NCBI GenBank assembly: GCA_012976225.1
Contig: JAAVVG010000001.1
Coordinates: forward strand, 2,166,208 to 2,230,207
DNA length: 64,000 nt
DNA from: Golubevia sp. BC0850
Lineage: Eukaryota > Basidiomycota > Exobasidiomycetes > Golubeviales > Golubeviaceae
Direction of reading: 5' to 3'
The number at the start of each line of letters is the position of its first letter. Position 1 is the first letter of the stretch. The translations under genes were made by a program, and so were the position numbers. The notes beneath the pieces were generated by a model. The model searched no databases. It saw nothing but the letters and a program-made list of their open reading frames with translations, and had not been told where the DNA came from. This document shows positions 20,589 to 33,631 of this stretch, piece after piece.

Positions 20589-23500
20589 TCAGCCTACTGG
20601 GCCTGCTGATTGAATGAGGTTGAGATGACACATCCAAATTCTGTTCGAAAGGAAAGAGGGGAGGGAAGCGGTTGGTTAGGGAATCGCATTCGATGCGGTC
20701 AACAGTCTGACTCGAAATCTAACTCACCTAGTCTTGTACAATCTAAAGAGCTCTTTCACCAAATCTCTAAAGTCTACTCTACTTGAAGCGTGATAATAGT
20801 AAGTCAATTTCTTTCTATCAAATTGAAGTTCACAACTGACGATCCTCATTTGAAGACCTCTTTGATGGACTTTGGCAATACACAATTGAAGCGCCTTTTC
20901 TTCATCGTGAGCTTTCTGGTACAGCAGACTTGTGTCTGAAGGAGAAGCTTTGGAGAACAGTCTCTTCGGGTTGATGGATCTCGTTAACCTTGAAGAACCA
21001 TCTGGAGCGACCTGAGCTCCTGAAGAAGCGGCAGCTAGCTCTGTTTGATGAGCAAGGAAAGTTTGGACTTGTGCTACTGCGATTGAACTGAAAAGAGGCG
21101 GGGGTGAAGAGTCGGAAAAGATAAGGTTAGGCTTGGACGAGCTGGCAGATACTCTTGATATTTCCAGAGACACTCTTCAGAACTACTCACTCGTTTACAA
21201 CTGTTCCAAGATCCTTTCCTCGATCAGCTTCCACGACTACCAAGTCTCCCTTTCTAATGACATCATCCTGGTATCCACCTCTATCGTTTTCCGTCTGTTT
21301 GAAATAGAGATCCGTTCTTCCCTGTTTGAATTCCACGATATACAGAATCATGTCTCTACTCAGCGTTTGAAGTGGAACTCCTTTGCCCATATCTTGAAGG
21401 TTAGCAGGCTCCATTCCACCAAAGCCGAATCCACCTGGAATGTTAGGACCTCCAAGAGGAGCCATAGGACCAAGAGTTGCCAGAGAGTTCATAGCGTACT
21501 CAGAAAGCGGAGCCGAAGAGAGGTGTTGATGATGAGACATTCCAGCCAAACCCAATTCGGCAGAGGGAGGTGGAGGTAAGAAACCAGTCATTGGATTTGA
21601 AGCTGAATGAGGAGGAAGAATTCTTTGATGATGCTGTTGCTGTTGATGTTGGAACTGATAGGAGGACGAAGGAGAATCGTTCCTTCCAGGTGGAGCGTAC
21701 TGACTCTGAGAGTTCTGTCTTGCAGTCGGAGGTGGAGCTCCGATAGCAAAAGCTTGGGCTCGAGGAGAGAGTTGTTGCCTTCCGCCTCCACTGGCACTTG
21801 ACTGAGCTGGAGAATGCGTTCGATCGATCTCTGAGGAGGTAGAAACACTATCAGTCCTTCCTCTCCTAGCTCGTTCCCCCTCCATGTAAGGATTCTGCTG
21901 ATGAGCTCTTCCTCCGAATTGAGAGCCAGCACCGACTGGATTGGGAGATCCAACTCCATCGTAGTGATGTTCTCCTAGACCCATGGACATCGCTCTGAAC
22001 TTCCTTCCAGCGATGTCGGCTGCATTGTCTCTATCGTTGTGATGAGAGATCGGCGAGCTCATGTCCCAGCTAGAGGCTGTACTTCCAATCGGTTGCTGGC
22101 TCCTTCCTTGTCCATAAGCGTAGTCTCCTTGACTTCCGCTTCCAAAGCCGAAAGCATCTGGTCCTCTTTCTCCAAAGTAGTGAGGCATCGATGCGGCATG
22201 AGCTCCAGTAGCGGCAGCAGCGCTAGATGGAACTCGAACGTTTTGATGTTGAGGATTTGGAGGTTGAGAATCCAATTGAAGCCCACTTCCGAATCCATCT
22301 GCTAGGTCGTCGTCTGAGATAGCAAGGCCTCCGCCTCCAAAGAGCCCATACGAATGAGATCGAACTTGACCTTGAGGAGGTTGAGCAGAGCTAGCTCTCG
22401 CTTGCCAGCTACCTGTAGCCCCATTTCCGGAGACTTCGAATCCAACAGCCCTTCTCTGATTGAGCGAAGAGGGAGGAGGCTCGTGAGAAGGCGGCGGAGC
22501 TGCAGCGATAGAGTGTCTTCGAGATTCGGTTCCATAAGGTTGTTGATTTGGGTGGTAGCCATCTCCACCTCCTCCCCCTTGATGCCTCTCCAAATCGTTG
22601 AGTAGAGCCATCCCTCCTTCCCTCATGAATGGACTCATGTTTGAGTAGCCAAGAGCTCGATCGAACGAGTTAGAAGGAGCGTTGTTGTCTCTGTGTCCTA
22701 GGTCTTCGAATCCTCCTCGGCTAGAGATGGGTTGAGCTTTTCGATTCCCCTGACTTGGAGATCTTGGTGTCTTGGGAGTTGGTCCATCTCTGTCGTCTTC
22801 TCCACTCATTACGTATCCGAATCGACTCTGCTCTCCTCCACCAGGGGCTTCTCCCCAAGGCGTGAATCCTCGAGGTTGGTTGGAGCTCATGTGTAGAGCA
22901 AGAGCTGGAGCACTCGAGTTGGATCTTGATCTGGATTGTCTTGGAGTTGGAGAAGTGAGAGGTTTGTTGCTTCTTTGTTGGGGAGAAGCTCTTGCTGTCT
23001 TGGTTCCTCCTTCAGCATCATCTCCGTCGTCTCTGTGTTGATGATCGCCTCCTTCTCCTTCTCCATCACTCCCTTCTCCTTCTCTCTCCCTTCTTTCGCT
23101 TTCCCTCTTCTCCCATTCCTCGTGCATGGTTGCTAATCCATCTCCAGTCCTGGGATTGTTGTTCTCCAATCCGGATCCAGGTTCTCTACTTGAAGGTTGA
23201 GCAGATTGAGATCTCTTGGTGAATCTCTGAGTCGGAGAACCTCCACGTCTTCCATCAGGAGAATCGATTCCATCTCCTGCCTGCTTCTCAGAAGAGATGT
23301 TCCTATTTACATTGCTTTGATCCATGTTCCAATTCGAAGTAGCAAAGTTCGACTGTGCTTGCTGTGCGTTCCAAGTAGCGAAGTTTCCGTTCTCTTGACT
23401 GTTAGAATTTCCGTTGGTTCCGTTTCCGCTTCTCAATCGATCCAAAGAGTTGAACTGGGACCTAGAGGAACTGTTGCTAGAAGTCGAATAGATGGAAGCA

Positions 23501-24758
23501 GAATCCCCGATGCCGTTTCCGTTGAGGTGAGGAGAGTTGGAGTTGATAGCGTCTCTAAATCCACCAGAAGCGCTTGCAGATCTGGACCTAAGAGGTTCTC
23601 CTTGATAACCACTATCTCTATTATCCCAAGGGCTGGCAGAAGTAGATCTAGCAGAAGAAGGAGTAATCTGATGATCCGCCAAAATCCTAGAAACTGGTTC
23701 TCTACTTCTAGAAGCGTCTCTTTTGAGCTGAGGAGAAGCGGGCAGATGAACTGGATCCGATTCGTCTGCGAATAAACTAGGTCTTCTATGAGTTTCTGAG
23801 GTGAAAGTCGGTCTACCTTGTCTTGATTCTGAAAAGGAGGAAGGAGATCCGCCTCCTACGCTACTTGAAAAGGAAGAGGAAGAGTGATTTGAAGAGATAG
23901 AGTGAGAGTGTGAATGAGTTGGAATAGGTCTGGGTGAGCTGAAAGGATGATTCGAGGAAGCTAAACCTGGACTAGAAACGATTCCACCTCCCCAGGGTGA
24001 TGTGGTGGAGGAAGAAGCTGAGATCGGACCTGTTCCAATCGTTCCGAATCCGTTTCCGTTGGATTGAGAGGAGGGAATGGATTGATGAGTTGAATTTGAT
24101 GCTTGAGCTTGACTTTTGAGAAAGTCAAGAGAGACTGAGAGATCGGGGAAAGGTCGATCCAGTTCTGCTGTGCCTTGCTGATTGGAGGTAGTCTTGGAAT
24201 CTGCTTCGTTCTCTGCTTCTTCGTCCCCTTTTGGACGAGAAATGCTAGAGATTGGTATTCTGCTTGAATGAATCGATCCGCCTTGAAATTTGGCGGAATA
24301 AGAAATTGGAAGAGGTTGAGGATGAGTTGAATTAGAGTTGCTAGCTGAAAGTCTAGGCTGAGGCTCTGGCTGAGATTAGGAGAGCGGGAAGAGAAGGGAC
24401 ACAAAAGTTAGAACCAAAGTGATTCGATATGAAGAATGAACAAGGATGCAGAAGGAGGGGAGAATGTGAGGAAGGAACTTGAGGAGGGATTGAGTTCTCC
24501 CGCCCTGCCCTGGTTAGAGCAACCAGTTGTGGTCAACGTCAATCTTTGTCTTGAATAGATGAACTAGAAGAGAATAAAGCTTTCATCTCAACTCAGATAG
24601 TTATGAATGGAAGCAAAGCAGCTCTTGGATTGAGTGTCTCACCCACTGCGCTTATTCCTCTTTCCCCCAGACCGATTGTCTCTTGCTTCCTCCAATCCTG
24701 TCTATCTCTCTTCTCCTCTCTTCTCTTCTCCCTATGCGTTCAAAGATCTACTCACCAT
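20589..24758 (-). CDS. PSP1: PSP1 C-terminal domain protein
   Basis: Four exons: the start codon alone (24758-24756, directly before donor GTGAGTAG), 24369-21187 or so, about 21088-20727, and 20640-20589 (TGA 20589-20591). Start choice: ATG joins exactly in frame to the exon 2 acceptor CTCAG, giving MPEPQPRLSASNS. Most of the roughly 1,200 residues are low-complexity Ser/Asn/Gly/Gln/Pro sequence. The C-terminal PSP1 domain is split across the last introns: DMILYIVEFKQGRTDLYF, KGDLVVVEADRGKDLGTVVN, FDRKKLTYYYHASSRVDFRD and LVKELFRLYKTRIWMCHL. PSP1 proteins are cytosolic; yeast PSP1 was isolated as a suppressor of DNA polymerase alpha mutations, and the molecular role is poorly defined. The disordered N-terminus resembles RNA-granule proteins, which is inference only. 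Confidence 0.88.
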
Positions 24759-25226
24759 TCACCAAGATCGACAGCTGTTGCTACAGAGAAGAGCAGAAAG
24801 TGAAGAATGAAGAAGGATGAAGGATGAAGGAAATTGGATGGCAACAGTTGGTCGTTGGTTGAAGCGATGCAGATTGAGGTTCAGTTCTACCTGAGCTTCG
24901 GTAATTGATGTTTGAGATATGAAAGGAGAGTTGATATCTCTGAAAGAAAGAGATCCTCCTTTAAAGGGTGGTTTGGTTAGAGAACAAGGAGAGAAATCAG
25001 TGAGAGTGCGATTGGGTAGCGTGACTGCGTGACTGGCTTGAAATCCGGTGCGTCAAAGCGTACAATGCGTCGATGAAGGGATGATTCTCAATTCATCTCT
25101 ATCCCAACATGTTTCTGGTGAGAATGTCGAGAGTCTTTGTATTGACGGTTTGCAATTGCGGGAACTGTACTCTATAACATGCAGTCTGGCTTGAACGACG
25201 TCCCTTCCCTTCCATCTCCTCTGCCC
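24759..25226. other. PSP1 upstream region, no gene seen
   Basis: Holds the 5' UTR and promoter of PSP1 and the 3' side of the pyruvate decarboxylase gene. No open frame or repeat of note. Confidence 0.45.
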
Positions 25227-27956
<2,730 letters not shown>

Positions 27957-29492
27957 TCACCCATACAAGCTCTGATCTGGAGGACTTCCATAGAGAGTGA
28001 ACCAAGATGGAGGTTCTGTTTAGAGTGAAACATTGGTAGAAGAGAGAGTAGAAGAGAGAGTAGAGGAAAGATTGAGGAAAAGGAAGAGAGAAGAAAAGAA
28101 ACGGGTGGCAATCGAAAAGTCAGAACAAGATGACAACCAAGGGCCTTTCAACACCAGATTAAACCTAGTCGGGAAAGACTATCGAACTCACCAACAAACT
28201 CTCCCTCTTTCTCAGTTCCCAATAGCTGCAACACCACGCTCGCCAGAGCTTTCGCGTCCCCTCGATTATCACCCTCTGCGCAGAACATTAAGATAGCTCC
28301 TATGTTAGCCTTCTGAGAATCTGGATTTGAAGACGCGGACAGCAAGATCCTGCGAGTCAGTCCGCCACAAGGTAGATGAGGTAGCGAAGAGTTGGTTTTT
28401 GAATTGGAAGGGGAGAAGATTGGATAGGAGGACGAAAGTTTCGAGAGAAGCGGAGTTGAAGGCTTGGAGGAAGATGGAAGGAGATGGAGTAGAGGCGTGC
28501 TGAGAGAAGATAGATGGGGAAAATGAGTGAGGTGGGTTTAGCAGATTCGAAGGAGGTGAGGGCAGGAGCTTACGTTGAGACTCACTCCATTTCAGAATCC
28601 GTTCTCATTCCTGCGTCCATTCTGATAGAAATCGTGAAGGAATCAGTTGATCAGTATCAGCAAAAATGTCAAAGAAAACGCTAGGCAGAAAGATGAGAAC
28701 TCACGATCCTAAAATCAAAATTTCTCCAAACCCTTCCTTCCTAATCCATTTCAAGAGGTTCTGTACGAACCTCTCTTTGCAAGACTTCAGAACTGGCGAT
28801 CGTTGCTGTATGACTGTTAGACCTTGCCTGTTTTGAAAGACTGTCGATCGAGGCATGAATGGTATGAGGTGGGTTCGTCAGTGATCGAGCTGCTCTGAGT
28901 AGGTAGATTGACGCCAGAGAGTACAGTCCATTACACTTAGGTATTTTGATATTGATTGGATTTTCGAGAGAGAAACCAAAACAACTACCAAGGTGGTAGG
29001 ATAGCTCTTGGACAACCTTATCTTCTCCAGCTCTGTTGCTCATCTTCTCGACCGAAGTGAACCTCTTGCCTCATCTTGAGCGATTCAGAATCTGATGAAG
29101 TTCTCACAAAGTGCGTTGCTGTCTGAGATCTTGGCTTTCTGAGAAGCTGAGGTGGACCTTCCTTTAAGCTCCACGTCCCTCCCAACTGATCTTCCCTAAC
29201 CTCATCTGTGCTCCCACTCATCTTTTCTCTTCTTCCTCTTCTACTGACCTTCCAAAGGAGTGCATCCCTCCTCTTCATCATGTCCCTCTCTCTCTTCTTC
29301 ACCAAAGAAACCCCAACACTGATCTGAATTGAGTCTGCCAACTTTTCTAAGTCCCAGAGCTTTAGAATGAATCAGAAGATCGGTGGTCAATTGAGGTACA
29401 GACCCAACCGAAATTGAAGGTAGAATTAAAGTTGAAGAACTAGGAGTTGATGGTGACTTGTAAGAAGCGAGTGGATAGAAGAATTCAGACAT
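27957..29492 (-). CDS. ADD66: Proteasome assembly chaperone 2 (PSMG2/Add66)
   Basis: A PAC1-PAC2 type chaperone that helps build the proteasome alpha ring. The gene is cut into five exons: 29492-29249, 28840-28705, 28621-28586, 28499-28192 and 28015-27957. Joined by frame they give SSTLILPSISVGSVPQLTTD, LLIHSKALGLRKVGRL, TPLEVFQNRQGLTVIQQRSP, VLKSCKERFVQNLLKWIRKE, GFGEILILGSMDAGMRTDSE, CGGLTRRILLSAS, IGAILMFCAEGDNRGDAKAL and the end PPSWFTLYGSPPDQSLYG. These follow the PAC2 family order (STL..P..SVGNV.QL..DLL, QQRSP..K, EGDN..DA, P.SW..LYG). Intron 1 (408 nt) is far longer than the others. The call rests on motif order from memory. Confidence 0.87.
28986..29000. other. Small perfect hairpin in PSMG2 intron 1
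   Basis: CTACCA-CCT/AGG-TGGTAG forms a 6-bp stem with a 3-nt loop inside the 408-nt first intron. It may be the tip of a structured RNA, but no C/D or H/ACA boxes were found around it. Confidence 0.3.
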
Positions 29493-29673
29493 GATGATGG
29501 TAGTTATGAGGGGGGGAAGGAGAAGGTGCCTCGCAAGTGATCTATGATTCCAAAGTGATGCAACACAGAGACGCTGCACACAATCTGTGATTTCCAGCTG
29601 TTTTTCTTTCTTCAAAATGGCACTCAATTCTGACGATGATTTAGTACAAGTCAAAAAGCTTTCTAGCTTTGTC

Positions 29674-32600
29674 TCAACCTCTTCCAAACCAACCTCCCAA
29701 CCAACCTTTCCTCTGACCCTGCCCTCCAACTTCTTCCTTTCCTTTCTCAACTTCTTCCTCCTCATCAAATTCGTCAGCTTCATTGAATTCTCCCTCTTCT
29801 TCCTCTTCTTGATCTTCCACTTCAGCTTCAGGAGATTCAGCATCTCTGAAGTCAGCTTCGTCATCCGAAGAAGAAGCTGGAGGTTGAGTTCCTTGAGATT
29901 TCTTTGGTTGAGCGACAGCTTTACCTTTACTAGCTTTGGTCTTTGGAACCTTCTTAACAAAAGAAGCAGATTGAGAAATTTCTTCCTCGAATTCCTCGAT
30001 TCTAGTAGCAGGAATACGACTTACATCTTCCAATTCTCTTTCATCCAATTGAAGATATCTGGTCAATAAATCTCTGATAGCCATAGCTGATTTAGAATTT
30101 GGTAAACCATCTTTTCCCAGTTGTTGAGATTTACCTTTTCCATCTCCTTTCAGACCCATCAATGTATTCGAATCTGGCTTTCCTTGATCTCTCATAGCAA
30201 GGAAAAGAGACCTCTGACAATCTTTAATTTGTTTCTCAATCTCCTTTGATTCTTCTTCGAAGATCTTTTCTCCTTTCTCATTGCAAACCTGTCTAGGGAA
30301 ATCCCCATCCAAATTCTCAACTTCCTCTTGTTCAGTAAGATCTAGAGATTGTTTAGATTGTCTGATAGCTAATTTAGATCTTTCCAAAAGTAGAAGTGAG
30401 ATCTTAGAAACTCTGATTTTAGCTTGTGTGATCTGAGATTGAGTTCCTTTGAATTCTTTGGAAATAGTAGAGGGAGATAGATGATACCCCTTAGTTAAAG
30501 TAGTCAAGATTTGAGATCTATTGAGGTAAGATTTGCATTCGATCAGAGAAGCGATGTCAGGATTAGATTCACATAAACCTAAATCAGCGATAGAGTCCAG
30601 AGAAATGGAAGTAGAGTCTAGTAGTCTTGACAAAGAAGGAATCAATCTGTAAGATCTTCGGTTGGCGGCTTCTTCAGTTAGGCTATCCAAACGTTGAGTT
30701 CTGAAGGCCACTCTCTTAGCCTTCAAAGCCTTCGTACCAGATCTTCCAGGCCTATTCTTATGAGTCTTGGGAGTACTTCTAGGTCTCTTAGCCTTAGAGC
30801 CTGGACCATTTTTCTTCGGTTCCTTGAGTTCTCTCTTGATCTTCTTCTTGTTCGATCCAGCGACTCTATTTCCTTTCCCTTGTTTAACAGCTTCGATTCT
30901 CTTGACCATCCTCTCCTTAGCTCTCTTCTCTCTCTTATCAGCTTTGGCTTGAACCTCTTGAATGAGAGTTTCATTTCTCTTGATTCTCAGAGCCAATAAC
31001 TTGTAGACAATCCATTCGTGAGCGTCCTTGAGGTCATCTCCTGCAGAAGCATACCTTCCAGAGTGAGATTTTGCTAGAGCAGAAGCATGGTCTGACAATA
31101 GACGTGAGGAAACTTCAGAAGCGGAGGTCAAAGAGACCAGTAAAGAATCGAAAGGATTCAAAGAAGTTGATTTGGTCAATTTGGAAGTTGAAGCTTTGGC
31201 AGTTGAAGTTGAAGCATTTCCATTAACCCCACCTCTTTTCTTTTGATTCCTTTGAGCATGAGTCAATCTCTGTCTTTGAGCCTTTTCTTTTTTCGATTTC
31301 TTTTGACCAACTAAATTCTCTTCTGAATCTCTATTCTCAACTCCCCTTAAAACCTCCTCTTGTTTCCTAACCTTCTCAATTTCTTCCGCCAACTCAGGAT
31401 TTCTGATCCCAATCTTCTTTCCATTGAAATCGATTTCTAAGGTTTCTTTCTTTCCACCTTTGTTCTCTTCCTCTTTCTTTTGCAGCCCTTCGATCAATTC
31501 ATTCCAACCTTCCACCCATTTCTCTCCAATTTCCCTTCCTTCAACTTCCTTTGTGACCTCATCTAAATCAACCACATTAGTTTCCCTTCCCAGATTATAA
31601 CAACAAAATCTAATCATAGCTTCCATCCCATCAATAAAACTATTAGCCAAAGCTTCCTCTTTAGAAGTTTCACAACATTTCGCTAATCTACCTAAAAGGA
31701 CTCTTGCAAGACTCAGAGTTTCCAAAGCTTTTTCATGATTTCCCTTATCAAAATGAGAATTCCCTAACATCATTAAACGATAAGCTGTAGCTTGAGATTG
31801 AGTGATGATGTTGATCTTTGAACCCAAGGCTTTGAGAAGGGATAACAAGGAAGTGGACCAATTGATTGATCTAGATCCTCGATGCAGACCTTGCTTTCGA
31901 AGCTTTGAGTCTTGATCTTTTTCGAAGGATTGATTACGTAGGTCTTGGGAATGAGCCCACGCTCTTTCTGTTTCGAAGAGGAGCAGTTGAGCGGGTCTGG
32001 GGATGAGGGAGAGGAGAGGAGAGGACCAGATTAGCTATCTGCATGAATGTATATGGTTCTGATCTCCGAGAGCTTCAGCTTTCTGAGGAACATCTTGGTC
32101 TGGAGCGAAGAGAGCCAAATCGTCGAGGAAGCACCGAGAGACTTGGAGATAAGAAACTTCTGCCGTCCATGGGCCGGCGGAGGTAAGTCAGATGAAGCAG
32201 CCCCATTCAGGCAGTCTATTATCAAGACGAAGGAAAGTTTGAAATGAGGTTAAGGTTCCAGATATGGTCTTGCCTAACCCTTCCTTTCTTCCAAAAAGTG
32301 AAACCCAACTTCTTCCACTGTATCGTGAAAAGCCCTGCCCTCTGCCTTCTTCTCTAATTGGTGTTCTTTCTCCCCTCGTTTTTCAAGCAATCATTTGGTT
32401 CAGGTCTTGATTTCTTGCGGCTATGGCTTTCAGAGATTTACAGCGCTTCAGTAGAACACACTTCTCTCTTCTTTCCCCCAACCCTCTTCATCCCTTCCCC
32501 CAGGGAAGGAGTTGATGTTCTCTTTGTCTTTACTTTGATTAACCTTTGACTTCATATCTTGATTCCGACCTCGTGTGAATCGAAACAATCTTTGTTTCTC

Positions 32601-33419
32601 TCGATCTCCAAGTAAATCGTGAAGTAAAGCTCACATGAAGTGGAAAGGGTCAAACCGCTTCATGTGAAGCACTTTTCGTATCCATCCAGAGAGACCAAAA
32701 GTATCCAGGAATAAAGGATATGTGAAGCACCTCACATGAGTAGAAAGGCATGACCAACAGTGCACCTCCATCTCCCCCTTCAGTTCCTTTTCCCCAACAG
32801 AACCTCTCTCGTTCTCAGCATTCTCTTTAGCTCTTTGATCAAGTGTGAGTATGTTTCACTCACCTATCATTCTCAACCTCTTCAACCTTGACTTGCTTCT
32901 TGGTGAACTGATTCCCTTTGCCTTTCTCTGCAGCACTTTGACTGGCTGGGTTCTGTCTTCTTCCAGCTGCTTTCTTTCCACCTTTACCCTTCTTTGAAGA
33001 AGTCTTGTTCTGGTTAGAAGTGGACTTTGACTTTGGTTGATGATTTGAATCAGCGTGGGTGATTGATAGAAGTTGACGGAGCCGATGAACTTTGCTTGAA
33101 CAGTATTGGCTGCGAGAGAGATGGGAGATGGGAGAGATGGGAAGAGAGCAGAAGAAGAAGAAGAAGATGGTTGGTGAGCTTGAAACAATTATAAAGAATA
33201 GAGATAGTGGAAGGTAAGAAGGGATGGTCATCTATCTCTGTCTACCTGTACCTGTACCTACCGATAGCCAAGGTAATCCATAGTTCTTATACCATGCTCA
33301 TTCCTTGCATTGCTAATCGTTTCAAGTAAATCGAATGATAAATCCTTAATCTCCCCTTGATTCTGGTTCTGATTCTGGCTCCCTTGAGCTTGGGCTGCGT
33401 TGCTTGAATCGATTTCCAT
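29674..33419 (-). CDS. SRP68: Signal recognition particle subunit SRP68
   Basis: The SRP68 subunit binds SRP RNA with SRP72 for co-translational ER targeting. Three exons: 33419-33262, 33109-32864 and 31996-29674. Exon 1 encodes DLLETISNARNEHGIRTMDY, exon 2 RQYCSSKVHRLRQLLSITHA with a Lys-rich stretch and KKQVKVEEVENDR, exon 3 PAQLLLFETERAWAHSQDL and the TPR-like body. Frames join exactly (DR|PAQLLLFETERAW). The order (RN.HG.R..DY..YR.YC..K.HRLR...., then LL.F..ERAWA) is the SRP68 RNA-binding domain. The C-terminal part has the acidic and Lys-rich SRP72-binding region and ends WLGGWFGRG. Intron 2 is 867 nt, about ten times the local norm. The start is supported by the conserved N-terminal segment. 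Confidence 0.92.
32631..32668. repeat. Hairpin and direct repeats in the long SRP68 intron
   Basis: CACATGAAGTGG and CCGCTTCATGTG form a 12-bp inverted repeat with an 11-nt loop (one T-G pair). The word GTGAAGCAC recurs just after it (about 32666) and again near 32732, where it is followed by CTCACATGA. The block lies within the 867-nt intron. Confidence 0.6.
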
Positions 33420-33631
33420 GGCTAACGACTATGGGGAAGGAAGAGAGGTTGTCTTCGATCTTCCACAGCTTCTTCTTATCCACTTCCACCAACCAACAAA
33501 ACGATCTCTTCACTTGGCTCTTGTTTTTAGAAGAACAAGAATTCCGCAACTGCTGATCTGCAAGAAGGAAAAGGAAAAGGAGCTCAAACAGCGCTGGCAG
33601 CTGGCAGGTCCTGTAAGGCTTTGGCAAGGTA
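33420..33631. promoter_or_regulatory. Bidirectional promoter SRP68/MSH1
   Basis: Only 212 bp separate the two start codons, so both genes must share this region for initiation. No TATA box evident. Confidence 0.5.

Noticed and set aside
21187-23682. Plus-strand open frames opposite the PSP1 gene
   Set aside because: They are antisense shadows of a Ser/Asn/Gly-rich coding exon whose frame joins a conserved domain.
32031-32225. Minus-strand open frame as an SRP68 exon
   Set aside because: Including it puts a stop in frame; direct joining of 32864 to 31996 restores the conserved SRP68 sequence exactly.
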